A stretch of DNA of 64,000 nucleotides from NCBI GenBank assembly GCA_036924085.1, contig JAVGWX010000005.1:73628547-73692546 (forward strand), in the 5' to 3' direction. This DNA comes from Ariolimax columbianus. Its lineage: Eukaryota > Mollusca > Gastropoda > Stylommatophora > Arionidae. Below the pieces are notes generated by a model that was given only the letters and a program-made list of their open reading frames with translations, was not told the origin of the DNA and made no database searches. The position numbers and the translations under genes were made by a program. Positions 34,091 to 44,829 of the stretch are shown here, piece after piece (within the stretch, counting starts at the first letter, position 1; each line of letters begins with the position of its first letter).

Positions 34091-34445
34091 ATTGTTGGAT
34101 TGAACTGTGTACATTAACATCTGCAAGACGGTCTCTGTACGTTATTGGATTGAACTGTGTACATTAACATCTGCAAGACGGTCTCTGTACGTTATTGGAT
34201 TGAACTGTGTACATTAACATCTGCAAGACGGTCTCTGTACGTTATTGGATTGAACTGTGTACATTAACATCTGCAACACGGTCTCTGTACGTTATTGGAT
34301 TGAACTGTGTACATTAACATCTGCAAGACGGTCTCTGTACGTTATTGGATTGAACTGTGTACATTAACATCTGCAAGACGGTCTCTGTACGTTATTGGAT
34401 TGAACTGTGTACATTAACATCTGCAAGACGGTCTCTGTACGTTAT
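34091..34445. repeat. 50-bp minisatellite, 7 nearly perfect copies
   Basis: The unit contains GTTATTGGATTGAACTGTGT, ACATTAACATCTGCAAGACG and GTCTCTGTAC. Only the first copy (ATTGTTGGATT at its start) and one unit with GCAACACG differ. The near-identity points to very recent expansion or active homogenisation. Confidence 0.96.
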
Positions 34446-35795
34446 TTTAATGATCTCTTTGATGCATGTCATTGCAACTATTTGGTCGTTTTGTTCCAAC
34501 TCATCTTTGAACGTGTTATTTTCTCATCTTTGAACGTGTTATTTTCTCGGTGGCAAGACATTACACAGAACAATTACTAACAAGAAGACACCTTTCGAAA
34601 TGAAGTGCAATAGAAGAATGCTGAAAAGGCCATGGACATAGACGAAGACAAATATACACATTTCCATCAACTGAGAATACAAGATAAATGGCTTACATGT
34701 TACATCACAAGATAAATTAAAGACATTTTTATCACATTGGTCTTACAGTGGAAGGCACGGGGGCCCGTGAAGAGAGCGATCCAGAAGAAGATATAATCAC
34801 AATATTATGGGCAGTTTGAAGAAACTATTTAATTAAAAGTATATATATTTATTTATTTCCAATTCTAAAATCAAAGCTCATGTCGGTAAACATACCAAAA
34901 CAAAATCCGAATGTTGGTTTTAGGACCACAACAGTAACCACATATATTATGTGCTGGCCACAATATCACGTTGCCATGTAAAACGTAATTTAGAATCAAA
35001 TAAAGTGAGTCTTGTACATTGACTTTAACAATGTTTCCAATATTAATTACGTACTTTGTTTTTTCTCACACGAAATCTGGATAGCACCACCGCTTCCAAA
35101 AAATTCGGCAGAGATAACATTTAATCTTTAAACTGTCTGCAATGGGGATTTCTGAACGTGATGGGTTATTAACGCCTCGGGACGATGAACCAATGGCATT
35201 GGATATTTTCCATAAATTGAAAACTATCTTTCGAACGAATCCGGGCATGTTCATAACAATTATTTCCATTACCTTTCTTTTCTTCTGTGCCTTTCGGGCC
35301 AACAAATTCGGTATCACCTGGACGTTTTGGAGTACCAAGTTTGCCTTCCAACTACAATCCCAATTCTCCTAGCCGAAATGCACGGATGCAGCCTGTTTCC
35401 AGGCCCGAATTTTTTAGAGGAAATAGGGCTTTGGTCAGTTCTGATTCGCTGACTCTTATCCAAGCAGCCGGGTTTCAGCTGCTGACTCATCCATATGCTT
35501 CTTTGGCCATCCCCTGACGCACGCCCAGAGGTAACCGTTGATGCCACAGAAATGTAATGAAAGATTGTGAAATGGATTAGTTGGTGGATCGAATCATGGG
35601 TGTGGGCATTTTTTTTCTTCTCAAATCGGCTTAGGATAATTTTGTTCTCAATGTTTTATATTTTATTTTGGAAGTCATTATTATAGACATGAATTTTATT
35701 TCAATTTCATAACTGAATTTGTATACACTGAATATTTAACGCATCAATTTTGTTCGCAAATTTTAATTACGGGAGAGAGATTTACATGGATCTAA
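34446..35795. other. No firm gene; possible exon at 35142
   Basis: A plus-strand frame at 35142-35372 (76 codons) starts in a good context (GCAATGG) and reads like the N-terminus of a single-pass membrane protein: a charged start (RDGLLTPRDDE), then a hydrophobic run, MFITIISITFLFFCAF, at about residues 38-53. No family is recognised and no convincing donor site follows. Overlapping frames are open on both strands here, so chance is likely. The remainder shows nothing. Confidence 0.3.
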
Positions 35796-35799
35796 TAAT

Positions 35800-36110
35800 T
35801 GCGAGTATGTTAATCTAATACTTGAGTGGATGTTAATCTAATAATTAAATGTATGCTAATCTAATACTTGAGTGGATGTTAATCTAATAATTAAATGTAT
35901 GCTAATCTAATACTTGAGTAGATGTTAATCTAATAATTCAGTGCATGTTAATTTAATAATTGATTGTATGTTAATTTAATAATTGTGTATGTTAATCAAA
36001 TAACTGTATATATGTTAATCTAATAATTGAGTGTATGTTAATATAATAATTGTGTTTATGTGAATCTAATAATTGAGTGTATGCGAATCGAATAATTGAG
36101 TGTTCATGTT
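35800..36110. repeat. AT-rich tandem repeat, period about 21-23 bp
   Basis: Units of the type GTATGTTAATCTAATAATTG recur about 14 times. Within 35812-35930 a 46-bp double unit (AATACTTGAGTGGATG alternating with AATAATTAAATGTATG) is duplicated. Confidence 0.85.
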
Positions 36111-36357
36111 ATATATTGCATAGTGTTGCTATACACGGCGAGCTCTATGTCGCCCTCAGCCGAGAAACAAACAATGAAAACCTTGAACCAGTTTTTCAGG
36201 GTGAGCTTATAAGAGCAGCATACCCAGCAATATTTGTATGACATGCGATAGCTCAGATGGAAATTGAAAATTTAGACATCCTTAGATCGCTGATTCTAAT
36301 CCCTCTCGCAGCAATTTTTGTCTTTCAAATTCCCATCATTGATTATCTTTTATATCC

Positions 36358-36618
36358 TTTTTTTTTTTTTTTTTTTTTTCTGGCGTTTGCCTTATTTCTC
36401 TAATCCTCAAGGCGTTATGCGTTGCACTGGGGTTTTTATTTTGCGCCTGTCGGCCAAGTGCATCCGACTTCAGCATGTTTTTATGTAAGGGTCTGCTTCA
36501 TCCTGCATTTTCTAAGGGTTTGCTTCCCCGGGGTAACGACAGGTGCTGTGATGGTGATCGAACCCAGCACCTTCGGGTTGTGAGCCGTGCCACTTAATCA
36601 CAAGGTCACACCGTTCCC
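36358..36618 (-). mobile_element. tRNA-derived SINE, family 1, copy b
   Basis: This is the reverse orientation of the element at 937-1188. Plus-strand landmarks are TTTTGCGCCTGTCGGCC (central domain), CTTCCCCGGGGTAAC and TGATCGAACCCAGCACC (B box, complement). A T run of 22 at 36358-36379 is its poly(A) tail, which copy a lacks. Imperfect TTATAT-type repeats on both sides (about 36350 and 36618) may be the target duplication. Confidence 0.9.
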
Positions 36619-37518
36619 TTATATACTTTTACTTATTTTTATTGACATTCAAGGACGTTCGTCATTATTGAGGGGTTACATACTATCAGCCAATATACGA
36701 GCTATTTGGGTTTGTCCTAATGCGACAACTATGTTGTTTGTTTTTTTTTTTGACAGAGATGTGCTACAAATAGTTTCAATTGTTGGGGTAATTAACTAAC
36801 TGTCATGAATTCTCAACACTAAGTAGTTTAGTTTTTGTATATGTAAAGTACGTGTTTGTTTCAATACGACATTTGACTCGCAACTTAAAGTCAGCTCAGC
36901 TGCTTCTATTGGACCTATAATAATCAGCGAATTCAACGATCCTGGAACCTCAAATGTAAACTTAACTTCTTCTTTTAGACTGTTATTCGTTATACATTAC
37001 AATTAAAATGTAAGCTATGTTGCTACAGCTCCAATATAAGTGTTTGGATGTATCTTAAAGACAAAAATAAAATAAATATATTTAAAAAAAATTAAATTTT
37101 ATCACCATCAAATTGAACACTTCCAAATATTTCATTTACATCCGAAGAAGAACGTGCATTTTTCGGTTTGAGTAATTATACTGATAATTGTGTGTCTTTC
37201 GTTTTAATTTAAGAGTATATAGAAAAGTATGAATTTTTGACGACAATCTTTATGTTGCTGTTGTTGAAATATGCAAGCGGGCGAAGTTCACAAAAGGGCA
37301 ACGAAGACTACGAAGATACTGAAAAGAATTAGCGACAAGAAAAATGTGAACTTCTATTGAAAACAAAGACCTTCTGCTGTAGAGAAGAGGAGCGGCACGT
37401 AAGTTGATGATGAAGGGGAAGGGGTAAAGGAGCTGATTGGAGAAAAAGAATATAAGACAGGCGAGGGTGCTGGAAGTGGGTGATCATTTAATTGTTAAAC
37501 TGCAATCGCATCTTTTAT
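36619..37518. other. No gene recognised
   Basis: Strongly AT-rich; short frames only. Confidence 0.5.
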
Positions 37519-37530
37519 ATTGTACAGTTT

Positions 37531-37866
37531 CTTCTTCTTCTTCTTCATCGTACGCTGTCAGACATCAACCTTTACTTTTTCGAAAAATGCAGCTGTCATC
37601 CTGAGGCTGTCGACACTGCCATTGAGCTTGTCTAGTGTTGCCACTGGTGATGGCCACATCTGCTCTCTCTGAGCCTTGTATGTCGGGCAGTTTTGCAGCA
37701 GATGCTCAGCGGTCATGTTCCCGGTATCACACGGGCATTCGTCAGTGGCACCTATCTTCAATTTGTTGAATAGGTGGTACCTCAGTCTATTGTGGCCAGT
37801 GCGAAGTCTGAAGACCACGACCTGCTCTCTTCTGTTTAACTGGTAATAGGCATCGTTTTTTGTGTA
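37531..37866 (-). pseudogene. 5'-truncated I-like LINE copy 4
   Basis: On the minus strand it reads YTKNDAYYQLNRREQVVVFR and on to the 3' end, matching the intact LINE from about residue 1201. The Cys/His segment keeps TAEHLLQNC. The GAA tail appears as TTC repeats at the left end. A perfect 12-bp target duplication, ATTGTACAGTTT, lies at 37519-37530 and 37867-37878. The frame is still open, so the insertion is young, but it covers only the last 100 or so residues. Confidence 0.95.
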
Positions 37867-37878
37867 ATTGTACAGTTT

Positions 37879-38463
37879 GATTGATGGAACAATCTTCTGC
37901 AGGGGCATTACTTATTTATATATATAATATTGCTAAACAATGTTACTGAATTCTTAATTTTTAAGTATAATAATACACAATTGTGATAAAAGCACTTAGA
38001 AATGTATGCCATTTATTTTATCAAATGATAATTGTTTATATGTTTCTTTAAAGTCATCCCATTTTATTGTTACAGATGCAATAAGTTGTAAGCTAATTTT
38101 ATAGTCCATTTCAAATGAACAAGAAACATAGAGAATGTCTATGTTTAGAACCATCTAATAGCTTGCGGATTTCCTAATTTTTGCAGGGATTGGTATATAA
38201 TGGATCTATATAAAATGTGTCTATTATAATCACGAAATGTACTTACATAATTAAGAAATTCAACTTTAATCAGAATTGCTGGACCTGTCACGGGAAATGT
38301 TAATTTAGCAAGCAATGAATGAAGATTGACATTTATAATGTGCATTTAAGTTAATAAAAGCATTTTTTTTATATTAAAAAATCATTATGCTTGTACAATC
38401 TATACAATGACTGTGTTCTGTTGTCGTACAAATAGATGTTGCTACATTCCGGACAAAACTATA
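37879..38463. other. No gene recognised
   Basis: AT-rich; nothing recognised. Confidence 0.5.
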
Positions 38464-39424
38464 CAACAACAGTTAACACTTTGAGGTAAGTAGGATATCA
38501 ACCAACCTTTACCACTCTGAGGTAAGTAGGATATCAACCAACCTTTACCACAATGAGGTAAGTAGGATATCAACCAACCTTTACCACTCTGAGGTAAGTA
38601 GGATATCAACCAACCTTTACCACTTTGAGGTAAGTAGGATATCAATCAACCTTTACCACAATGAGGTAAGTAGGATATCAACCAACCTTTACCACTCTGA
38701 GGTAAGTAGGATATCAACCAACCTTTACCACTCTGAGGTAAGTAGGATATCAACCAACCTTTACCACTCTGAGGTAAGTAGGATATCAACCAACCTTTAC
38801 CACAATGAGGTAAGTAGGATATCAACCAACCTTTACCACAATGAGGTAAGTAGGATATCAACCAACCTTTACCACTCTGAGGTAAGTAGGATATCAACCA
38901 ACCTTTACCACAATGAGGTAAGTAGGATATCAACCAACCTTTACCACTCTGAGGTAAGTAGAATATCAATCAACCTTTACCACTCTGAGGTAAGTAGGAT
39001 ATCAACCAACCTTTACCACTCTGAGGTAAGTAGGATATCAATCAACCTTTACCACTCTGAGGTAAGTAGGATATCAACCAACCTTTACCACTTTGAGGTA
39101 AGTAGGATATCAACCAACCTTTACCACTCTGAGGTAAGTAGGATATCAACCAACCTTTACCACTTTGAGGTAAGTAGGATATCAATCAACCTTTACCACT
39201 CTGAGGTAAGTAGGATATCAACCAACCTTTACCACTCTGAGGTAAGTAGGATATCAACCAACCTTTACCACTTTGAGGTAAGTAGGATATCAATCAACCT
39301 TTACCACTCTGAGGTAAGTAGGATATCAACCAACCTTTACCACTCTGAGGTAAGTAGGATATCAATCAACCTTTACCACTCTGAGGTAAGTAGGATATCA
39401 ACCAACCTTTACCACAATGAGGTC
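38464..39424. repeat. 36-bp minisatellite with splice-donor motif
   Basis: The unit contains AGGATATCAACCAACCTTTA and CCACTCTGAGGTAAGT; about 26-27 copies. Variants at one position are CTCTGAG, CTTTGAG and CAATGAG. Every unit carries GAGGTAAGTAGG on the plus strand, a perfect match to the metazoan 5' splice-site consensus AG|GTAAGT. It is preceded by a pyrimidine-rich stretch (CCTTTACCACTCTGAG) like a 3' splice site. The array is not coding. The next sequence resumes at GAGGTCTCTCC with the donor motif lost. Confidence 0.95.
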
Positions 39425-39764
39425 TCTCCATATGTAAGCCTACCTTGCTGAGGTTGGAGAGCTTGCGCGCACCAATGATCCAAGGAGCTATGCCGGCGGG
39501 AGTTTTACTTCGGGCAGGGTCACCCAAGCTGAACAGGTCCTTGAATACGGGCCAGACAAAAGTGCTGAGGAGCAGCTGTAGCCCTATAGGTGTAGCTGCA
39601 GAATCCACCGACGAGTAGTACATGCTCTCGACTGCACCAATCCATCTCCACTTCATGAGTGAAATGCATTTTTGTTACGTTCTTTCCTTTTTTTTGTCCT
39701 CTATCATTTATCCCCATGGATGACAAAGAGATGCAGACCAGCGGACATTGCACAAAAGATGGAC
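39425..39764. other. No gene recognised
   Basis: Unique sequence; nothing recognised. Confidence 0.45.
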
Positions 39765-40020
39765 TAGCAGGACGTGACGATCTTCCAACTAACGGGGAAT
39801 GCCACACATACCATCACTACAGATGGGCTGGCAGGACGTGACGATCTTCCAGGTGGCAGGGATACCACACATACCATCACTACAGATAGGCTGGCAGGAC
39901 GTGACGATCTTCCAGGTGGCGGGGATGCCACACATACCATCACTACAGATGGGCTGGCAGGACGTGACAATCTTCCAGGTGGCGGGGATGCCACACATAC
40001 CATCACTACAGATGTGCTGA
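39765..40020. repeat. 63-bp tandem repeat, 4 copies
   Basis: The unit contains GGGCTGGCAGGACGTGACGA, TCTTCCAGGTGGCGGGGATG and CCACACATACCATCAC. A further partial unit (GGCAGGACGTGACGATC) lies at 40077. It is immediately upstream of a decayed LINE; whether it derives from that LINE is unclear. Confidence 0.9.
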
Positions 40021-40259
40021 TAAAACTGACGGAATAATGATGAGATAGCCGACCTAGATGAATATGATATGTCCCTGGCAGGACGTGACGATCCTGGAAC
40101 ACCGACACACTGGACTGTCTCCCTTCGGGGATACTTGAAAGATGAGTCCATAACCCCCTCATGATGCCTCTAAGACAACAGACTTTATACGAGATAGGAC
40201 GTCACCTCGGTTACCAAGGCCCGCGCTGCTCTTCCACACCTGGGAAGAGCAGTGACTAC
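40021..40259. other. No gene recognised
   Basis: Sequence between the 63-bp array and the recognisable start of the LINE endonuclease; it may be the N-terminal or ORF1 region of that LINE, but I see no motif. Confidence 0.35.
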
Positions 40260-40850
40260 CAGAACTCCAACATATCAGGAATTTTAAATAAAATGCTAGA
40301 ACTGACTAAGCTCTTGATGGATCTGGAAATCCATGTGACACTCATCCAGGAAAGAATGCGGCCGAAGGACACCCCCTTCCACATCACAGGCTTTACGTGT
40401 GCCAATGTAAATGTATAAAATGTCAGGGATTAGTGACACTTATCCGGAATGACATCCAGGTTTCTGCTCTTGAAGCAAATGACGAAACTGACTTACAGGA
40501 AGTGATAGTCTGGATAGGAGGAATAAATACTCAACATTTACAACCCACCAAGAGCACACCTCACATTGCAGATTCCAGATATTACTGATCTCCACCATGT
40601 GGAGCTATACAGATAGAAACGCAAAAGGAGCAGCAATAGAAAAACTCACTAACACTACCATACTCAACCTGTTGCAGAACGCCAATAGTCCGCCAACACT
40701 GCTCCACCGAGCAAGTAGAAATAAAAGCAGACCTGATCTCACCCTTGTAACAGCCGATATGCACCCGTATTGCTCAATTAGAGTCATCGATGACATCAGG
40801 AGTGACCACATAACAATATTTCTTGAGATCACGAACACCAGGGAGTGACC
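40260..40850 (+). pseudogene. LINE endonuclease domain, broken
   Basis: Frames across this span read ILNKMLELTKLLMDLEIHV then TLIQERM (the QET motif, with R for T), GLVTLIRNDIQVSALEA, NIYNPPRAHLTL, WSYTDRNAKGAAIEKL, LLQNANSPPTLLHRASRN, SRPDLTLVTADM and finally IRSDHITIFLEITN. These match the APE-type endonuclease of LINEs in order. The GDFN catalytic segment expected between IYNPP and WSYTD is missing, and at least two frame changes occur. The SDH motif at the end is the seed of the array that follows. Confidence 0.85.
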
Positions 40851-41705
40851 ACAGACCAACACTCCTTGAGATTACCAACGCCAGGGAGTGATCACAGACC
40901 AATATTCATTGAGATCACCAATACCAGGGAGTGACCACAGACCAACACTCCTTGAGATCACCAACGCCAAGGAGTGACCACAGACCAATATTCCTTGAGA
41001 TCACCAACACCAGGGAGTGACCACAGACCAACACTCCTTGAAATTACCAACGCCAGGGAGTGACGAGAGACCAATATTCATTGATATCACCAACACCAGG
41101 GAGTGACCACAGACCAACACTCCTTGAGATCACCAACGCCAGGGAGTGAGCACAGCCCAATATTCCTTGAGATCACCAACACCAGGGAGTGACCACAGAC
41201 CAACATTCCTTGAGAGCACCAACACCAGGGAGTGACCACAGACCAACATTCCTTGAGATCACCAACACCAGAAAGTGACCACAGACCAACACTCCTTGAG
41301 AGCACCAACACCAGGGAGTGACCACAGACCAATATTCCTTGAGATCACCAACACCAGGGAGTGACCACAGACCAACATTCCTTGAGATCACCAACACCAG
41401 AAAGTGACCACAGACCAACACTCCTTGAGAGCACCAACACCAGGGAGTGACCACAGACCAATATTCCTTGAGATCACCAACACCAGAGAGTGACTACAGA
41501 CCAACACTTCTTGAGATCATCAACGCCAGGGAGTGACCATAGACCAATATTCCTTGAAATCACCAACACCAGGGAGCGACCACAGACCAACACTCCTTGA
41601 GATCACCAACACCAGGGAATGACCACAGACCAATATTCCTTGAGATCACCAACACCAGGGAATGACCACAGACCAATATTCCTTGAGATCACCAACACCA
41701 TGGAG
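40800..41705. repeat. 43-bp minisatellite derived from LINE SDH motif
   Basis: About 21 units are spaced 43 bp apart (for example at 41185, 41228, 41271 and 41314). The unit contains AGTGACCACAGACCAACACT and CCTTGAGATCACCAACACC. Read in frame, it encodes SDHRPTLLEITNT, the conserved end of the LINE endonuclease. The first unit is continuous with the endonuclease frame upstream, and the last leads directly into the LINE linker (WNYKK) downstream. Because 43 is not a multiple of three, the second unit brings an immediate stop (GAGTGA). Subtypes ACACTCC and ATATTCC alternate. Confidence 0.93.
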
Positions 41706-42278
41706 AAAGTGAGAAACCAAATAACATGCCTGCCATGGAATTACAAAAAAGGCAAACTGGCAGTTTTTTAGGAGACAAGTACGCCTACGTTTCGAGGACA
41801 TCGACATGGCGCAGGATATAGACGAGGTCTATAGTAAAACCACTACTGTATTGTTCCGATAGGCAAAGGAACCAAGCCCACGAGGATTCAGGACAAAGTT
41901 CAAACCATACTGTAAGTACATAATTAGAGGCCACTGTCAATGAGAGAAAGAAATCAAGACGGCTAGTCGAGAAAAAAACATAACACTGCAAACAAAACCA
42001 GTTATAACAGACTCACTGTTTAAAGTTAAATTGCTGAGCAGACAAGCAAAAAGAGAAGCATGGGCTAAGAAATGTGGAGAGTTGGACTTGCGGAAAGATG
42101 GAAAGAAAGCATGGTGCTTCATATCCAACCTTTCAGGAATTAAAAGAAAGAGAAATCCCAAACCCATTAGAACAGACACAGAATTAATAACAGGAGATTC
42201 TCAGAAAGCAGATGTCTTTAATAAGTACTTTGCTAATGTTAACAAAAAGCAAAAACGAAGGAATCTGGACAAGGATAT
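41706..42278 (+). pseudogene. LINE linker between endonuclease and RT
   Basis: Successive frames read LPWNYKK, KKANWQFFRRQVRLRFEDID, MAQDIDEVYSKTTTV, then AKREAWAKKCGELDLRKDGK, KAWCFISNLSGIKRKRN and ELITGDSQKADVFNKYFANV. This order (Trp-rich start, charged helical linker, ITG...A..FN.YFA) is typical between the two domains. At least one single-base loss and several stops interrupt it. Confidence 0.82.
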
Positions 42279-42489
42279 CAAAACACTCACTAAAATGATG
42301 GAAAAACAAATGCTATCAAAACACTCACCAAAATGATGGAAAAACAAAGGCTTTCAAAACACTCACCAAAATGATGGAAAAACAAAGGCTTTCAAAACAC
42401 TCACCAAAATGATGGAAAAACAAAGGCTTTCAAAACACTCATCAAAATGATGGAAAAACAAAGGCTTTCAAAACACTCACCAAAATGAT
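42279..42489. repeat. 38-bp minisatellite within the LINE, 6 copies
   Basis: CAAAACACTC begins at 42317, 42355, 42393, 42431 and 42469, exactly 38 bp apart. The unit also contains CCAAAATGATGGAAAAACAA and AGGCTTTC. The first unit is continuous with LINE coding sequence (DIKTLTKMMEKQ), and the last leads into MMEKQPTSNGDIF of the RT region, so the array is an expansion of LINE sequence. Confidence 0.93.
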
Positions 42490-43503
42490 GGAAAAACAAC
42501 CTACATCTAACGGTGACATCTTTGACAAGAATTCCACACTTCCAGAACTTAAGATGGCCATAAACAAATATATAAAATGTAAAACCGATGGACCTGACAG
42601 GCTAAGTAACGAGATGCTCTTAAACCTTTCAAATGATGAGCTCCATACCATCCTTGACCTCATTATCAAAACATGGAGAGAAGGCAAGCTACCAACAGAC
42701 TGGAGAAAAGCCAACATCACCTCAGTCCTAAAGAAATACAAACCATCAAACCTAGTAACAAGCTATCGTCCGATCTCCCGGACTTCAAATCTAGACAATG
42801 TCGCTGAAAGGATGATAAAACGAAAGGTTATATTGGTGTCTAGAAAGCTCCAAAATTCTTAATACAAACCAATCAGGCTTCAGAAGAAAAAAACAGACAA
42901 TGGACCAGCTGATCAGATTTAGCCAAGAGGTAGGTGATGCTTTCCAAACGAAAAACAATGTGCTGGCAACATTCATTGATCTCACACAAGCCTACGATCG
43001 AGTAGAGAACTGGTCTTCTCTTTAAGATGCAAAAAAATGGGAATATCAGGGCGAATGTACAGCTGGCTAAAAGGTTTCTTCCATAACAGAACAATCCGAG
43101 CAACATTCAGCGATCAACATACAAAGAAAGGACCATGGAAGATGGACTGCCCCGGGGATCTGCGCTAAGTTGTACATTATTCCTTGTGTACATAAACGAC
43201 TTAATAGATGTCATAACCTGCCAAAGGGCACTCTTTGCGGATGACCTGGTCATTTGGTCAAAAGGAAAACATTTGAAACCCATCACCAAAAATATTAACA
43301 TGAATCTAACAACCAACTTTATATATTGCCAGTTTTGGAAGCTTGAAATTAATGTAGATAAAACTGTGTTCAGCTTGTGCAGCTTAAAAAAAGGATTAGA
43401 GAGGAAAATATCGATGTCAAAATAAACGGAGTGAAATTAACCTATGGCAAAACCCAGAGATACCTCGGAGTTGAGCTTAACCGTAGACTCACTATGAAAC
43501 CCC
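42490..43503 (+). pseudogene. LINE reverse transcriptase domain, broken
   Basis: The first frame (to 42862) reads LPELKMAINKYIKCKTDGPD, NEMLLNLSNDELHTI, TWREGKLPTDWRKANI and SYRPISRTSNLDNVAERMI. A second frame reads NQSGFRRKKQTMDQLIRFSQ and then VLATFIDLTQAYDRV (motif A). A third (43135-43425) reads MEDGLPRGSALSCTLFLVYI (motif B), NDL, LFADDLVIWSKGK (catalytic motif C) and LEINVDKTVFS. A last piece reads INGVKLTYGKTQRYLGVELN. All core motifs are therefore present but spread over different phases by small indels, and a stop follows ENWSSL. Confidence 0.9.
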
Positions 43504-43844
43504 CTGTCCTGTGACCCACTTGAGTTGTTAGTTGTATAATTACGGGGAACAAACTCAACATTCCGCATTGTTCAAGAGCTTTGTTTTCAAAAGAAGTCTG
43601 TGGATGCCCAGATGTTCTTTAAGCATTACTTAAATGCACTACAAACATGAAGTTGAATCTATCAAAGCTAAAATTTGCTACAAAATATAGAGTGCACAGC
43701 CTGATCTGAAGAAGTGTGCATGAAAGTCCCGTGTAAGACCTTGTAGTTATACGTAAAGTGATAAGTGCGCAGTGTAATCCACCAAGTGTAACATAATTAC
43801 AAATTGTCAGAGAGAGTTGAAAATCGAAGTGAACGGTACGGAAA
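43504..43844. other. No gene recognised
   Basis: Nothing recognised after the abrupt end of the LINE. Confidence 0.45.
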
Positions 43845-44560
43845 ACCGGAGGAGCGAGAAACGAAGAAGAGTTAACGGACATACAGATACTCTGAAATAA
43901 GAGAAACGAGGTAGAGTAAACAGACACACTGAGCTATACTGAGTACCTGAGATAAGAGAAACGAAGAAGTGTTAACGGACATACAGAAATGTACAGAGAA
44001 CCTGGAATAAGAGAAACGAGATAGAGTAAACAGATATACTGAACTGTACTGAGTACCCGAGGAGCGAGCGATAAAGTAGAGTTAACTGACATGCTAAGCT
44101 GTACTGATTACCCAAGGAGCGAAAAACGAGGTAGAGTAAACATAAATACTAAGATGTACTGAGTGCCAGAGGAGCGAGCGGTAAGGTAGAGTTAATGGAC
44201 GTGCTAAGCTGTACTGAGTACTCGAGGAGCGAGCGATAAAGTAGAGTTAACGTACATGCTAACCTGTACTGAGTACCTGAGGAGCGAGAAACGAGTTAAC
44301 GGACAAATCCGGCATGTAGAATCCGAAGAGATACGCCGAGAGGTAATTAACTGGTGAACAATACGGAGAACTCCAGGAGAAAAGTGATATAGTTAATGGA
44401 TAAGTTGAATTGATACGAGAACCCTAGAACACTCGAGATAGAGTTATTGACTAGTGTAAATGGTATAGAGAGTCATGTGACACACAAGACAGATTCAACG
44501 GATAGGGAAAACTGCACGGAGAAACCAAGCAGAAACGAGGTGGAGAAACTTGGAACATAG
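43845..44560. repeat. 55-bp degenerate minisatellite
   Basis: The best units (43990-44290) contain GAGGAGCGAGCGATAAAGTA, GAGTTAACGTACATGCTAA and CTGTACTGAGTACC. Earlier and later units are increasingly diverged; the last traces (GAGAACC, GAGATAGAGT) fade near 44560. Confidence 0.82.
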
Positions 44561-44829
44561 AATTAACTTAACGTTGGAATGCTTTGGAGCACACGAGAGT
44601 CAAGTAAAGGAACTCTGCAAAACGGTTGATTCAAAAATGTTTGAAACTCACAGCAAGAAAAGACCAAATAGGCAACATATATGGAAGCAGCGATCTATTT
44701 GCTGAGGTAAATGCTCGAAGAAGTATGCATGGAGGTACGAGAAGGCAAGAATGAGGGTCAAAACATGACACGAAGGAGACACGCAGGAAGCAAGGTTGAA
44801 ACAATAAGGAGAGTAAGATGGAGACAGTA
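44561..44829. other. No gene recognised
   Basis: Purine-rich spacer between two arrays. Confidence 0.4.

Larger units (their letters stand above)
40260..43503 (+). mobile_element. Decayed I-like LINE with internal minisatellites
   Basis: A single element can be followed across this span in the order endonuclease, linker, RT. It is related to, but clearly distinct from, the intact LINE at 17.3 kb, sharing the layout of the linker (ELITGDSQKADVFNKYFA here, NLITGKKAANAFVDHYA there). Two tandem arrays, at 40800-41705 and 42279-42489, have expanded inside it. It stops abruptly at about 43503, after YLGVELNRRLTMK and before any thumb or RNase H sequence. That is unusual, since LINEs normally lose the 5' end; a later deletion or rearrangement removed the 3' half. 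Confidence 0.85.

Noticed and set aside
34091..34445. CRISPR array
   Set aside because: The units are directly adjacent with no unique spacers; this and all other arrays here are simple tandem repeats in a eukaryotic context.
35287..35400. Collagen gene fragment on the minus strand
   Set aside because: Gly spacing is irregular, with a stop and a phase change; too short to call.
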